From assembly GCA_017941355.1 (NCBI GenBank), contig JAGAWN010000124.1, positions 1 through 64,000 on the forward strand: a DNA stretch of 64,000 nucleotides, in the 5' to 3' direction. The notes beneath the pieces are model-generated. The model was not told where the DNA came from. It made no database searches and saw only the letters and a program-made list of their open reading frames with translations. Both the position numbers and the translations under genes were made by a program. The DNA is from Ruminiclostridium sp. (GTDB lineage Bacteria > Bacillota > Clostridia > Oscillospirales > Ruminococcaceae). This document shows, piece after piece, positions 16,649 through 26,677 of the stretch. Every line of letters starts with the position of its first letter. Position 1 is the first letter of the stretch.

Positions 16649-18739
16649 TTGTCCGATTTAGTTATTGTTGAGTCGCCCGCAAAGGCCAAGACGATCAAAA
16701 AGTATCTCGGCAAAGACTTTGAAGTTGTAGCGTCGGTGGGACATATACGCGACCTGCCGAAGTCCAAACTCGGAGTTGACATCGAACACAACTTTGAGCC
16801 GCAGTACGAGAACAAGCGTGAAAAATCGGCGCTGATAAAGGAACTGAAAGCGCAGGCGAAAAAAGCCGATACCGTCTATCTCGCAACCGACCCGGATCGT
16901 GAAGGAGAAGCGATATCGTGGCACCTCGCCCATGTTCTCGATCTCGACGGCAGCAAGCCGATACGCGTAACGTTCAGCGAGATAACAAAGTCCGGCATAC
17001 AGACCGGAATGTCCGCTCCCCGAAGCATAGATATGGATCTGGTGAACGCCCAGCAGGCGCGCCGCATACTCGACCGCATCGTTGGCTATAAGCTGAGTCC
17101 GTTCCTTTGGAAAAAGGTGCGCCGCGGGCTGTCGGCAGGACGTGTGCAGTCTGTGGCAGTGCGGCTGATAGTTGACCGCGAAAACGAGATCAAAGCTTTC
17201 CAGTCGCAGGAATACTGGACAATAGACGCAAAACTACACGGAACGGCATCAAAACGGCAGTTCCCGTCAAAACTCACCGAGATCGACGGCAAGAAAGCCG
17301 AACTGAAAACAAAGGAAGAGACCGACAAGATCCTCGAATATCTGAAAGACAAGGATTTTATTGTCACTTCTATCAAGAAGTCGGTGCGCAGGAAGCAGCC
17401 GGCTCCGCCGTTCACTACCTCAACGCTCCAGCAGGAGGCTTCGCGCCGCCTGTCTTTCAATGCGCGCCGTACCATGAAGACCGCGCAGGAACTTTACGAG
17501 GGCGTTGAGCTTGAAGGGCGCGGAGCTGTCGGACTTATAACCTACATGAGAACCGACAGTCTGCGAATTTCGGAAGAGGCGCAGAAAGCTGCCGCCGAGA
17601 TGATAAAGCAGCGCTTCGGCGACGAGTACGTCCCCGCAAAGCCGCGTGTTTACAAGTCCCGCAGCAACGCGCAGGACGCGCATGAGGCGATACGTCCCTC
17701 TACCATAGATATAACCCCCGACGAGATAAAGTCGAGCCTTACCTCCGACCAGTATAAGCTCTACAAGCTTATCTGGGAGCGCTTCATGGCAAGCCAGATG
17801 GAGAACGCTCTGCTTGACTCGGCGGCAATAGATATAAAGGCAGGAAACTGCCTGTTCAAGACTACCGGCTTCACAGTGAAGTTCGACGGCTTCACGCGGC
17901 TGTACGAGGAAAGCTCGGACACCGCAAGCGAAGAAGGCGGAGCTATCCCGAAGCTTACCGAGGGCGAGAAGCTTACCGTGACCTCTCTGCTGGGCAACCA
18001 GCATTTCACCCAGCCGCCTCCGCGCTACACCGAGGCAAGTCTCATCAAGGCTCTGGAGGAAAACGGCATCGGCAGACCTTCCACCTACGCGCCGACCATA
18101 ACCACCATTCTTGACCGTCACTACGTCGAGCGTGAGCAGAAGCAGCTCAAACCTACGCCCTTGGGCGATGTAATAACCGACTTGCTCAAAGACCACTTCG
18201 AGAACATTGTCGATACTAAGTTCACTGCCCAGATGGAGGGCAATCTCGATAAGGTCGAGGAGGGCAAGAGCGAGTGGTATGAAGTTCTGAAAAACTTCTA
18301 CGGCGATTTCGCGGCAACTCTCGATAAAGCGGAGCACGACATGGAGGGCAAGCGCGTCAAGGTGCCGAACGAGCCTACCGATATAATCTGCGAGAAGTGC
18401 GGACGGCACATGGTCATAAAGATAGGACCTTACGGCAAGTTCCTCGGCTGCGAGGGCTTCCCGGAATGCAAGAATACAAAGAAGATAGTAAACGAGACCG
18501 AGGGTAAATGCCCGAAGTGCGGCAAGAAAATGCTCGCGAAGAAGAGCAAGAAAGGCAAACCTTTCTTCGGCTGCGAGGATTACCAGAACTGCGGCTTTAT
18601 GACGTGGGATACCCCTGTGTCGGACGTTTGCCCGCAGTGCGGCTCCACGCTGTTCAAGAAAGCGGGCAAAAAAGGCAAGCTGTACTGCGCGAAGGAAGGC
18701 TGCGGCTACGAAGCGGAAAGCAGCGGCGATGAGAGCTGA
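16649..18739 (+). CDS. topA: DNA topoisomerase I
   Basis: Type IA topoisomerase that relaxes negative supercoils. The N-terminal Toprim domain starts LVIVESPAKAKTI and carries the acidic LATDPDREGEAI motif. The active tyrosine is Y299 in ITYMRTDSLR. Three C-terminal four-cysteine zinc ribbons (from about residue 575) begin CEKCGRH, CPKCGKK and CPQCGST. TTG 16649 is the start, with AAAGGAGAT upstream. At 696 aa the length is typical for Firmicutes. Its end overlaps trmFO by 11 bases. The topA-trmFO pair is widely conserved, but here it interrupts the fatty-acid operon. Confidence 0.97.
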   Translation: MSDLVIVESPAKAKTIKKYLGKDFEVVASVGHIRDLPKSKLGVDIEHNFEPQYENKREKSALIKELKAQAKKADTVYLATDPDREGEAISWHLAHVLDLDGSKPIRVTFSEITKSGIQTGMSAPRSIDMDLVNAQQARRILDRIVGYKLSPFLWKKVRRGLSAGRVQSVAVRLIVDRENEIKAFQSQEYWTIDAKLHGTASKRQFPSKLTEIDGKKAELKTKEETDKILEYLKDKDFIVTSIKKSVRRKQPAPPFTTSTLQQEASRRLSFNARRTMKTAQELYEGVELEGRGAVGLITYMRTDSLRISEEAQKAAAEMIKQRFGDEYVPAKPRVYKSRSNAQDAHEAIRPSTIDITPDEIKSSLTSDQYKLYKLIWERFMASQMENALLDSAAIDIKAGNCLFKTTGFTVKFDGFTRLYEESSDTASEEGGAIPKLTEGEKLTVTSLLGNQHFTQPPPRYTEASLIKALEENGIGRPSTYAPTITTILDRHYVEREQKQLKPTPLGDVITDLLKDHFENIVDTKFTAQMEGNLDKVEEGKSEWYEVLKNFYGDFAATLDKAEHDMEGKRVKVPNEPTDIICEKCGRHMVIKIGPYGKFLGCEGFPECKNTKKIVNETEGKCPKCGKKMLAKKSKKGKPFFGCEDYQNCGFMTWDTPVSDVCPQCGSTLFKKAGKKGKLYCAKEGCGYEAESSGDES

Positions 18740-20015
18740 TGTTATAGGCGCGGGACTTGCGGGCTGTGAAGCGGCATGGGCGCTTGCACAGCGCGGAGTT
18801 CAGGTAACGCTGTACGAGATGAAGCCGGCGAAGAAGTCCCCCGCTCACAGATATGACGGGTTCGCGGAGCTTGTGTGCAGCAATTCGCTGAAAGCCTCCC
18901 GTGTCGGCAGTGCCGCGGGTATGCTGAAAGAAGAGATGCGGATGCTCGGCTCGCTGACAATGGAAGCCGCCGCGCATACCGCAGTTGAAGCAGGCGGCGC
19001 TCTTGCGGTGAACCGCACGGATTTCTCGGACTACGTCACCGAAAAAATACGCTCGCACCCGCTTATAACCGTGGTCGAGAGCGAGGTCACGGAGTTTCCG
19101 GATAAAAACACGGTGATAGCTACGGGTCCGCTCACAAGCGAAGCATTTGCCGAGACTATATACGGCAGGCTGGGCGGTGCGCTGAGCTTCTACGACGCGG
19201 CTGCTCCCATAGTCACCGCCGACAGCATAGATATGTCAAAGGCTTTCCTCGCTTCCCGGTATGACAAGGGAGGCGCGGACTACATAAACTGCCCCTTTGA
19301 CCGCGCGGAGTACGAGACTTTCTATAACGCGCTGATAACTGCGGAGACAGCTCCGCTTCATGAATTTGAAGATCTTACGGTGTATGAGGGCTGTATGCCG
19401 GTGGAAGTGCTTGCGAAGCGCGGCGCGGACAGCGTCCGCTACGGCTGCATGAAGCCGGTGGGTCTTACCGACCCGCGCACCGGAAAACGCCCCTATGCCG
19501 CGGTGCAGCTCCGGAAAGAGAACCGCGAGGGTACGCTTTACAATATCGTGGGATTTCAGACGAACCTGAAATTCGGAGAGCAGAAGCGGGTCTTCGGGCT
19601 TATCCCGGGACTGGAGAATGCCGAGTTCATGCGGTACGGTGTGATGCACAGGAACACTTTCCTGAACTCACCCAAGCTGCTGGACAGCGGGTTTATGCTG
19701 AAGGGCAGCGAAAACCTGTTCTTCGCGGGACAGATGACCGGAGTGGAAGGCTATACCGAAAGTGCCGCCAGCGGGATAGTCGCGGGCATAAATCTTTACC
19801 GTGCGCTGAACGGACAGGAACACCTCGCGCTCCCGCAGACCTGCATGATCGGAGCGCTTGCAAGGCACGTCAGCACAGAGAATGAAAACTTCCAGCCGAT
19901 GGGCGCAAACATGGGCATTCTCCCGGAACCGGAAACACATATAAAAAGCAAGCAGGAGCGGTATGAAGCTGTCGCACTGCGAGGAATAAATGACCTTAAA
20001 AACATTCTTGAATGA
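18729..20015 (+). CDS. trmFO: folate-dependent tRNA (uracil-54-C5)-methyltransferase
   Basis: Makes ribothymidine at position 54 of tRNA using methylene-tetrahydrofolate and FADH2. The FAD-binding motif is VIGAGLAGCEAAW (about 5-17). YEMKP, ELVCSNSLKA and the later GQMTGVEGYTESAASG stretch are diagnostic of the family. At 428 aa it is the standard size. ATG 18729 lies inside the end of topA (11-bp overlap), so translation is probably coupled. It is followed 13 bp later by fabG. Confidence 0.97.
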   Translation: MRADVIGAGLAGCEAAWALAQRGVQVTLYEMKPAKKSPAHRYDGFAELVCSNSLKASRVGSAAGMLKEEMRMLGSLTMEAAAHTAVEAGGALAVNRTDFSDYVTEKIRSHPLITVVESEVTEFPDKNTVIATGPLTSEAFAETIYGRLGGALSFYDAAAPIVTADSIDMSKAFLASRYDKGGADYINCPFDRAEYETFYNALITAETAPLHEFEDLTVYEGCMPVEVLAKRGADSVRYGCMKPVGLTDPRTGKRPYAAVQLRKENREGTLYNIVGFQTNLKFGEQKRVFGLIPGLENAEFMRYGVMHRNTFLNSPKLLDSGFMLKGSENLFFAGQMTGVEGYTESAASGIVAGINLYRALNGQEHLALPQTCMIGALARHVSTENENFQPMGANMGILPEPETHIKSKQERYEAVALRGINDLKNILE

Positions 20016-20028
20016 AAGGAACTTCAAA

Positions 20029-20766
20029 ATGGTTGTACTGATAACAGGCGCATCGCAGGGAATAGGCGAGTGCATTGCAAAGAGACTTGCTAAGGACGGC
20101 TGGGACATCGCGATAAACTACTACCCCACAAATGACGACAGGGTGAAAGCCGAAAAGGTAGCCGAAGCCTGCCGTGAGAGCGGCGTTAAAGCAGAGATAT
20201 TCCCGGCTGACGTGTCGGATTTCGGACAGTGCGCGGAAATGGTCAAGGCGGTCAGGGACGCGTTCGGAAGCATAGACGGACTTGTGAACAATGCCGGCAT
20301 CACAAAGGATACCCTGCTCACACTCATGAGCGAGGAGCAATATGACCAGGTCATAGCGGTCAACCAGAAATCCGTGTTCAACATGATGAAGCCCGTTGTG
20401 AAGATAATGATGAAGCAGAAACACGGCGCGGTAGTCAACATGGCGTCGGTTGCGGGACTTTACGGCAACCCCGGTCAGTTCAACTACTCGGCATCGAAAG
20501 CTGCTATAATCGGTATGACCATGACAGCCGCAAAGGAAGTCGGCGCGCGCAATATCCGCGTGAACGCCGTGGCTCCGGGACTTATCAAGACTCCCATGAC
20601 AGACAAGCTCACCGACGAGCAGAAAGCAAAGATATTCGAGCAGGTAGCAATGAAGCGCTTCGGCGAAGTGGAAGAGATAGCGTCCGTAGTGGCGTTCCTG
20701 CTTTCAGACGATGCTTCCTACGTTACCGGACAGACTATAGAAATAAGCGGCGGACTTTCAATGTGA
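20029..20766 (+). CDS. fabG: 3-oxoacyl-ACP reductase
   Basis: NADPH-dependent reduction of 3-ketoacyl-ACP. The short-chain dehydrogenase signature is complete: TGASQGIG (6-13), NNAG near 87-90, and the catalytic S140, Y153 and K157 (YSASK). ATG 20029 with AAAGGA upstream gives the usual VVLITGASQGIG start; the longer ORF adds 13 residues from the trmFO overlap. At 245 aa the length is normal. It resumes the fab operon after topA-trmFO. Confidence 0.96.
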   Translation: MVVLITGASQGIGECIAKRLAKDGWDIAINYYPTNDDRVKAEKVAEACRESGVKAEIFPADVSDFGQCAEMVKAVRDAFGSIDGLVNNAGITKDTLLTLMSEEQYDQVIAVNQKSVFNMMKPVVKIMMKQKHGAVVNMASVAGLYGNPGQFNYSASKAAIIGMTMTAAKEVGARNIRVNAVAPGLIKTPMTDKLTDEQKAKIFEQVAMKRFGEVEEIASVVAFLLSDDASYVTGQTIEISGGLSM

Positions 20767-20794
20767 GCCGTCCCGCAGAGGAACAGGAGACAAT

Positions 20795-22030
20795 ATGAGA
20801 AGAGTAGTTATAACCGGGCTCGGCATACTCAGCCCGATAGGAAATACCGTCGATGAGTTCTGCGCGAACCTCAAAGCCGGAAAGCACGGATTCACGCTGG
20901 AAAGCTGGTTCCCCGGACAGACAGAGGAAAAGAACGTCGTTGCAAAAGTAAAGAACTTCGACGTGTCCGAATACATCGACAAGAAGGAGGCACGGCGTAC
21001 CGACCCCGTGACGCAGTATGCTGTGTATGCCTCAAAAAAGGCACTGGAGGACGCGGGAACAGACTTCTCCGACATCGACCCATATAAGCGCGGAGTTATC
21101 ATAGCAAGCGGTATCGGCGGTATCCAGACCACCGAGGAGCAGGTCCTCAACTACCACAACAAGGGCAACGGACGTGTTTCCGTGTTCACGATACCTATGA
21201 TGATAGGCAACATGGCTCCCGGAGTCGTGGCGATAAAGACAGGCTTCAAGGGCGTGAATTACACGATAGTTTCCGCCTGCGCGTCGTCAACTCACGCAAT
21301 AGGCGAGGCGTTCAGAATGATAAAGCACGGCTATCTCGACTGCGCCATAGCAGGCGGTTCAGAGGCGTGCAGCATCGGATTCGCTCAGGCAGGCTTCAAC
21401 AATATGCACGCCATTACGCGGAGCACCGACCCCGACCGCGCTTCGATACCGTTCGACAAGGAACGCTCAGGCTTCGTTCTCGGTGACGGCGCGGGTATCG
21501 TGATACTTGAAGAATATGAGCACGCTGTAAAGCGCGGTGCGAAAATATACGCGGAAGTTGCCGGCTACGGCGCTACCTGTGACGCATACCATGAGACCAG
21601 TCCCGACCCGGAGGGCGAGGCAGGCGCAAAAGCTATGGAGTTCGCAGTCGCGGAAGCCGGAGTTTCCCCGGAGACCATAAACTACTGCAATGCCCACGGT
21701 ACTTCCACGAAGATGAACGACGCTACCGAGACCAAGGCGCTGAAAAAAGCTTTCGGAGAGCACGCCTACAAAATGGCGGTGAACTCAACGAAGTCCATGA
21801 CCGGACATCTTCTCGGTGCTGCCGGAGGACTTGAAGCCGTGGCAGTCGCGCTTCAGATGACAAACGGATTTGTTCATGCGACAGTCGGACTTTCCGTTGA
21901 CGACGAGGAATGTGATCTCGACTGCTGCAATGGCAGCGCGAGAGAAATGAAGATCACCGGCGCGATAAGCAATTCACTGGGATTCGGCGGACACAACGCT
22001 ACGCTGTGCTTCCTGCCCGCTGACAGATAA
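20795..22030 (+). CDS. fabF: beta-ketoacyl-ACP synthase II
   Basis: Condenses malonyl-ACP with growing acyl-ACP chains. The Cys-His-His centre is C162 (VSACASSTHAIG), H301 (NAHGTSTKMND) and H338 (MTGHLLGAAGG), with K333 nearby. At 411 aa it is full length with the standard MRRVVITGLGILSPIG start. It lies 28 bp after fabG and 13 bp before accB. Confidence 0.98.
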   Translation: MRRVVITGLGILSPIGNTVDEFCANLKAGKHGFTLESWFPGQTEEKNVVAKVKNFDVSEYIDKKEARRTDPVTQYAVYASKKALEDAGTDFSDIDPYKRGVIIASGIGGIQTTEEQVLNYHNKGNGRVSVFTIPMMIGNMAPGVVAIKTGFKGVNYTIVSACASSTHAIGEAFRMIKHGYLDCAIAGGSEACSIGFAQAGFNNMHAITRSTDPDRASIPFDKERSGFVLGDGAGIVILEEYEHAVKRGAKIYAEVAGYGATCDAYHETSPDPEGEAGAKAMEFAVAEAGVSPETINYCNAHGTSTKMNDATETKALKKAFGEHAYKMAVNSTKSMTGHLLGAAGGLEAVAVALQMTNGFVHATVGLSVDDEECDLDCCNGSAREMKITGAISNSLGFGGHNATLCFLPADR

Positions 22031-22043
22031 CGGAGGAGAAACG

Positions 22044-22520
22044 ATGCAGTACGAACATGGCGAGCTGCTCGGTGCAGCTAAAGAATACATCGAACTCATG
22101 AAAGAAAGCGGGCTTGGGTACTTCCGCATAAAGAACGATAAGTTTGAGATAGAACTCGGCGAAAAGCAGCCACACATGGCACCACCTCCCCCCATGCCGC
22201 CAATGACATTCGCGGGACAGCAGCCTTTTCAGCAGTTACCGCCCCAGCCGGGTCAGGATCCCGCGGCGAAGTGTGAGCCTAAGAGCGGAAATGTGATGAA
22301 CTCCCCGATAGTCGGCACGTTCTACGCTGCTCCGTCACCTGAGAAGGCTCCGTTTGTGCATATCGGCAAGCAGGTTTCAAAAGGCGACGTGCTGTTCATT
22401 ATAGAGAGCATGAAGCTTATGAACGAGGTCACGAGCGAATACGACGGAGTCGTAGCAGAGATATATGTCGAGGACGGCGAGACCGTCGAGTTCGGTCAGC
22501 CGATAATGCGTATAGAATAA
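22044..22520 (+). CDS. accB: biotin carboxyl carrier protein of acetyl-CoA carboxylase
   Basis: Carries the carboxy-biotin between AccC and AccAD. A Pro/Gln/Met-rich linker spans about residues 43-72. The C-terminal biotinyl domain has the biotinylation lysine K124 in ESMKLMNE. The usual motif is EAMKLMNE, so the Ser is a minor variant. The N-terminal 40 residues form the AccC-contact helical region. At 158 aa the length is typical. ATG is preceded by GGAGGAG. Confidence 0.96.
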   Translation: MQYEHGELLGAAKEYIELMKESGLGYFRIKNDKFEIELGEKQPHMAPPPPMPPMTFAGQQPFQQLPPQPGQDPAAKCEPKSGNVMNSPIVGTFYAAPSPEKAPFVHIGKQVSKGDVLFIIESMKLMNEVTSEYDGVVAEIYVEDGETVEFGQPIMRIE

Positions 22521-22530
22521 GGGGAAAGCA

Positions 22531-22956
22531 ATGAAACTTGATATAGAGCAGATAAAGGAAATTATCCCGCACCGCGACCCGTTCCTGCTGATCGACGAGA
22601 TCGAGGAGATCGAGGAGGGCAAGCGCGCTGTGGCGCTCAAGCACGTCAAAGCGGACGACTTCTGGTTCAGGGGGCATTTCCCGGATTACCCGGTAGTCCC
22701 CGGCGTGCTGATACTTGAGATGCTTGCGCAGACCGGTGCCGTGGCAATGCTTATGCAGCCCGAAAACAAGGGAAAGATCGGATTCTTCGGCGGAGTAAAG
22801 GAAGCGAAGTTCCGCAGGCAGGTAGTCCCCGGTGACACGCTGCGTCTCGAAGTCGAGATAATAAAAGTAAAAGGTCCCGTAGGCATCGGAAAAGGCATCG
22901 CCACGGTGAACGGCGAAAAAGCCTGCACCGCCGAGATATCATTCGCAATAAAATAA
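22531..22956 (+). CDS. fabZ: 3-hydroxyacyl-ACP dehydratase
   Basis: Dehydrates 3-hydroxyacyl-ACP. The hotdog-fold active site is visible as H49 (FRGHFPDYP) and E63 (VLILEMLAQ), with the N-terminal [14 protein letters not shown] hallmark. At 141 aa it is full length. It sits 10 bp after accB and 29 bp before accC, within the elongation/carboxylase operon. Confidence 0.97.
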   Translation: MKLDIEQIKEIIPHRDPFLLIDEIEEIEEGKRAVALKHVKADDFWFRGHFPDYPVVPGVLILEMLAQTGAVAMLMQPENKGKIGFFGGVKEAKFRRQVVPGDTLRLEVEIIKVKGPVGIGKGIATVNGEKACTAEISFAIK

Positions 22957-22985
22957 AAAGGGAACCTCTGAACGGAAGAAAGTTT

Positions 22986-24329
22986 ATGATCGATAAAATA
23001 CTTATTGCAAACCGCGGCGAGATCGCGCTGAGAGTTATCCGCGCCTGCCGCGAGCTTGGAGTACAGACCGTGGCGGTCTATTCCACCGCCGACAGGAACG
23101 CTCTTCACGCGCAGATAGCGGATCAGTCCGTCTGTATCGGCGGCGCGAGAAGCACAGACAGCTACCTGAACACCCGCGCTATCCTCGCCGCCTGCGAAAT
23201 AACCGGCGCACAGGCTATCCACCCGGGTTTTGGATTTCTGTCCGAAAGCAGCCGTTTCGTTCGGCTGTGCAATAAATGCGGCATCAAGTGGATAGGCCCC
23301 GGCGCGGAAGCAATGGACGCAATGGGCGACAAAGCAAACGCGAAAGCCACCATGATAAAAGCGGGAGTCCCGGTAGTCACAGGCTCCGACGGCATTGTGG
23401 AAAGCCTTGATGAAGCAAAGCGTATTTCCGCGGAAATAGGTTACCCTGTCCTTGTGAAAGCAAGTGCCGGCGGCGGCGGACGCGGTATCCGGCGCGCGGA
23501 CAGCGAGAACGAGCTTGAAGCCGCCCTCACAGCCGCAAAGCAGGAAGCCCTGCGGTTCTTCGGCAACGATGAGGTTTACATCGAAAAGTTCATAGTTGAC
23601 CCGCGCCATGTCGAAATACAGGTACTCGCCGACGAACATGGCAATGTTATACATCTCGGTGAGCGCGACTGCTCCTGCCAGCGCCGCAATCAGAAAGTGC
23701 TGGAGGAATCCCCAAGTCCCATAATGACACCGGAGCTGCGCGAAAGAATGGGCGAAGCCGCCGTGAAAGCGGCAAAAGCCTGCGGCTACTGCAACGCGGG
23801 AACTGTGGAGTTTCTCGTTGACAAGGACAGAAACTTTTACTTCATGGAAATGAACGCCCGCATACAAGTGGAACACCCGGTCACCGAAATGGAAACGGGC
23901 ATAGACCTGATAAAGCAGCAGATACTTATTGCAAGCGGCGAAGAGCTGAAAATCAAGCAGCAGGACGTGCATATCTGCGGACATACGATAGAGTGCCGCA
24001 TAAATGCCGAGGATCCGAAAAACAACTTCCGCCCCTGTCCCGGAAAGATAGAGTCCATACACGTTCCCGGCGGCTTCGGTGTCAGAATAGATACCGCGGC
24101 TTATCAGGGCTACGAGATCCCGCAGTTCTACGACAATATGATCGCAAAGCTGATAGTACACGGACAGGACAGAGCGGAAGCGATAACTAAAATGCGCGTC
24201 GCACTGGGAGAAATGCTGATCGAGGGCGTGCAGACGAACATAGATTACCAGCTTGCGCTTCTGCGTGACGAGGACTTTATAAACGGGGATTTCGATATCG
24301 GCTTCCTCAACCGGAAAGATTTTTCCTGA
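22986..24329 (+). CDS. accC: biotin carboxylase subunit of acetyl-CoA carboxylase
   Basis: ATP-dependent carboxylation of biotin on AccB. ATP-grasp fold with N-terminal KILIANRGEIALRVIRA and the glycine-rich loop KASAGGGGRGIR. The lysine/cysteine block ERDCSCQRRNQKVLEE and the active-site FYFMEMNARIQVEHPVTE are complete. At 447 aa it has standard length. It lies 16 bp before accD. Confidence 0.98.
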   Translation: MIDKILIANRGEIALRVIRACRELGVQTVAVYSTADRNALHAQIADQSVCIGGARSTDSYLNTRAILAACEITGAQAIHPGFGFLSESSRFVRLCNKCGIKWIGPGAEAMDAMGDKANAKATMIKAGVPVVTGSDGIVESLDEAKRISAEIGYPVLVKASAGGGGRGIRRADSENELEAALTAAKQEALRFFGNDEVYIEKFIVDPRHVEIQVLADEHGNVIHLGERDCSCQRRNQKVLEESPSPIMTPELRERMGEAAVKAAKACGYCNAGTVEFLVDKDRNFYFMEMNARIQVEHPVTEMETGIDLIKQQILIASGEELKIKQQDVHICGHTIECRINAEDPKNNFRPCPGKIESIHVPGGFGVRIDTAAYQGYEIPQFYDNMIAKLIVHGQDRAEAITKMRVALGEMLIEGVQTNIDYQLALLRDEDFINGDFDIGFLNRKDFS

Positions 24330-24345
24330 AACAAGGGGATAAATT

Positions 24346-25260
24346 ATGGCATTAGAAGATCTTTTCAAGGTCGTTAAAGACAGGTCAATGGCTGATACCA
24401 AGCCAAAAACCGACACAAAACAGAAAAAGCCCGCCCGCGGCGTTGAGATTCCTAAGGGGCTGCTGTTCAAATGCCCGCGCTGCGGAACCGTGGTTTACCG
24501 CGACGAGTTTGAGCGCAGCAGATCCGTCTGCACCGCCTGCGGATATCATTCACGGATCAATTACCGTGAACGGCTTGAAATGACGGCGGACAAGGACACG
24601 TTTGAGGAACTTGACGCGGGTCTTACATCGCTGAACCCTATCGACTTTCCCGGTTATGAGGAAAAGATAGAGGAGCTGCAAAAAAGCTGCGGCATGAAAG
24701 AAGCCGTTGTTACCGGTGTCTGTAAGATACACCGCTACAAATGCGTTATCGGGATCATGGACAGCAACTTCATGATGGCAAGCATGGGCAGCGTGGTAGG
24801 CGAGAAGATAACACGCGCTTTCGAGTACGCGACGGAGCATAAGCTTCCCGTTGTGCTGTTCACGGCTTCCGGCGGCGCAAGAATGCAGGAGGGTATCATC
24901 TCCCTCATGCAGATGGCAAAAACTTCGGGAGCAATAGCGCGTCACAGCGAGGCAGGACAGCTTTACGTCACAGTTATGACAGATCCGACTACAGGCGGCG
25001 TTACCGCTTCTTTCGCAAGTCTCGGCGATATCATAATCGCGGAACCGAAAGTGTTGATCGGATTTGCCGGCAGACGTGTTATCGAGGGTACCATAAAACA
25101 GAAGCTTCCGGACGATTTCCAGTCGGCGGAGTTCATGCTGGAAAACGGTTTTGTCGATATGATAGTTGAGCGCAGGATAATGCGTCCCACGCTTTCAAAA
25201 ATATTCCGCACCCACGGTTACACCCGCACCGAGGAATACAGGGGAGGTGCAGCGAAATGA
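24346..25260 (+). CDS. accD: acetyl-CoA carboxylase carboxyltransferase beta subunit
   Basis: Forms the carboxyltransferase with AccA, moving CO2 from biotin to acetyl-CoA. The N-terminal zinc ribbon is CPRCGTVV...CTACGYH (about residues 43-65). The crotonase-like core shows [12 protein letters not shown] and [14 protein letters not shown]. At 304 aa it is typical. Its stop overlaps the accA start by 4 bases, giving coupled synthesis of the two subunits. Confidence 0.97.
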   Translation: MALEDLFKVVKDRSMADTKPKTDTKQKKPARGVEIPKGLLFKCPRCGTVVYRDEFERSRSVCTACGYHSRINYRERLEMTADKDTFEELDAGLTSLNPIDFPGYEEKIEELQKSCGMKEAVVTGVCKIHRYKCVIGIMDSNFMMASMGSVVGEKITRAFEYATEHKLPVVLFTASGGARMQEGIISLMQMAKTSGAIARHSEAGQLYVTVMTDPTTGGVTASFASLGDIIIAEPKVLIGFAGRRVIEGTIKQKLPDDFQSAEFMLENGFVDMIVERRIMRPTLSKIFRTHGYTRTEEYRGGAAK

Positions 25261-26072
25261 GCAGTCTTACCGCAACACAGCGTCTCGCGCTGATACGCGA
25301 GAAAGGCAGACCCACCGTGCGGGACTACATACCCGCTTTGTTCAACAACTTTCTGGAGCTGCACGGAGACCGTCATTTCGGCGATGACGCCGCGATAATC
25401 GGCGGTATCGGAATGTTCGATTCCTCCCCCGTGACCGTGATAGCGCAGGTAAAAGGCCGCAATTTAGACGAAAACAAACATTCAAACTTCTCGATGCCGC
25501 ACCCGGAGGGCTACCGCAAGGCTCTGAGACTTGCAAAACAGGCGGAGAAGTTCCACAGACCCGTGATATGCCTTGTTGACACGCCCGGCGCGTTCTGCGG
25601 CATAGAAGCCGAGAAACGCGGACAGGGAGAAGCTATCGCACGCAACTTAATGGAGTTTATGACGCTGAAAACGCCGATAATCTCCATAGTTCTCGGCGAG
25701 GGCGGCAGCGGCGGCGCACTCGCGCTCGCGGTATGCGACGAGCTTGCAATGCTTGAAAACGCGCTGTACTCGGTCATATCCCCGCGCGGATTCGCATCGA
25801 TACTTTGGAAAGACGCGTCCCGTGAATCGGAAGCAGCCGAGCTTATGAAGATAACCGCCGAGGATCTGCTGCGCTTCGGAGTCTGCGAGCATATCATAGA
25901 GGAACCGGAGGGCGGTGCGCACATAGACCCCGGACTCACCACCGAAAACATAGCCGAGTATATCTCGGAAGCCCTCCCGCGGCTCAAGGCTGTACCAACC
26001 GAGGAGCTTCTGAACAGACGTTATGATAAATTCCGCAGAATAGGCGTTTTTGCGGAGGAAAGCGGCATCTGA
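25257..26072 (+). CDS. accA: acetyl-CoA carboxylase carboxyltransferase alpha subunit
   Basis: Partner of AccD. The core shows [15 protein letters not shown], the phrase [13 protein letters not shown], and [13 protein letters not shown] for CoA/biotin binding. At 271 aa it lacks part of the N-terminal extension of the E. coli protein (about 319 aa), which is usual in Gram-positive bacteria. It is the last gene of the long operon. A 158-bp gap with its own promoter separates it from acpP. Confidence 0.97.
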   Translation: MSSLTATQRLALIREKGRPTVRDYIPALFNNFLELHGDRHFGDDAAIIGGIGMFDSSPVTVIAQVKGRNLDENKHSNFSMPHPEGYRKALRLAKQAEKFHRPVICLVDTPGAFCGIEAEKRGQGEAIARNLMEFMTLKTPIISIVLGEGGSGGALALAVCDELAMLENALYSVISPRGFASILWKDASRESEAAELMKITAEDLLRFGVCEHIIEEPEGGAHIDPGLTTENIAEYISEALPRLKAVPTEELLNRRYDKFRRIGVFAEESGI

Positions 26073-26158
26073 CAGACCGCCGGGTTTGTGCGGTATGCCT
26101 AAAATGCAGTATGCGTTTTGTGTAAAAATGCCGATTTTTTAAAAAATGCAAAAAGCTA

Positions 26159-26187
26159 TTGATTTTTTGAAAACTATCATTTATAAT
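26159..26187 (+). promoter_or_regulatory. promoter for acpP
   Basis: TTGATT (26159-26164), 17-bp spacer, TATAAT (26182-26187). It gives acpP an independent transcript, fitting the high demand for acyl carrier protein. Confidence 0.75.
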
Positions 26188-26230
26188 GGTAACAGTTGAT
26201 ATTAATACAAATCACACGGAGGCAATAATT

Positions 26231-26467
26231 ATGATTTTTGACAAGGTAAAAAGCATTATCGTTGACCAGCTCGACGTTGACGAGGATAAGGTAACATTAA
26301 ATTCCAATATTCAGGACGATCTCGGCGCTGATTCGCTGGATATCGTTGATCTTGTAATGAGCTTCGAGGACGAATTTGATCTCGAGATTCCCGACGATCA
26401 GGTAGAGAACATCAAGACTGTCGGTGACGTTGTAAAGTATATAGAGGATAACACAGAAGATAACTGA
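26231..26467 (+). CDS. acpP: acyl carrier protein
   Basis: Carries acyl intermediates on 4'-phosphopantetheine attached to S35 in [13 protein letters not shown] 78-aa acidic helical protein with the usual helix-II region ([14 protein letters not shown]). ATG 26231 has GGAGG upstream; the ORF's first 15 residues are leader. It has its own promoter and a strong terminator, so it can be expressed above the rest of the fab operon. Confidence 0.97.
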   Translation: MIFDKVKSIIVDQLDVDEDKVTLNSNIQDDLGADSLDIVDLVMSFEDEFDLEIPDDQVENIKTVGDVVKYIEDNTEDN

Positions 26468-26512
26468 TCCCGTATATTGTTCATCAATGAGCGGCATAAT
26501 AGCGTATCTGTC

Positions 26513-26540
26513 AAAGGCTGTACCTTCCCGTACAGCCTTT
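26513..26540 (+). terminator. acpP terminator
   Basis: A perfect 11-bp stem AAAGGCTGTAC / GTACAGCCTTT with a 6-base loop, followed by TCGTATTT, 45 bases after the acpP stop. Confidence 0.85.
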
Positions 26541-26601
26541 TCGTATTTCAGAGCTAAGCCCGGACAACGCTTTTCATAATACGGACGAAATTCTCTTGTC
26601 A

Positions 26602-26630
26602 TTGACAAATACGCAGATACATATTATAAT
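26602..26630 (+). promoter_or_regulatory. promoter for mntP
   Basis: TTGACA (26602-26607), 17-bp spacer, TATAAT (26625-26630). The leader to the predicted start is only about 40 bases, too short for a yybP-ykoY manganese riboswitch. Confidence 0.8.
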
Positions 26631-26677
26631 AGTAAAACAAAGCTTGTCAGTAAAGGCGGGGATCTAAGATCGACATA

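Noticed and set aside
22686..24470. 594-aa open frame on the minus strand
   Set aside because: It is antisense to accC and accD, has odd composition and no plausible RBS. The plus-strand genes are unmistakable.
26602..26677. Manganese (yybP-ykoY) riboswitch upstream of mntP
   Set aside because: The leader after the promoter is only about 40 bases, too short for that RNA.
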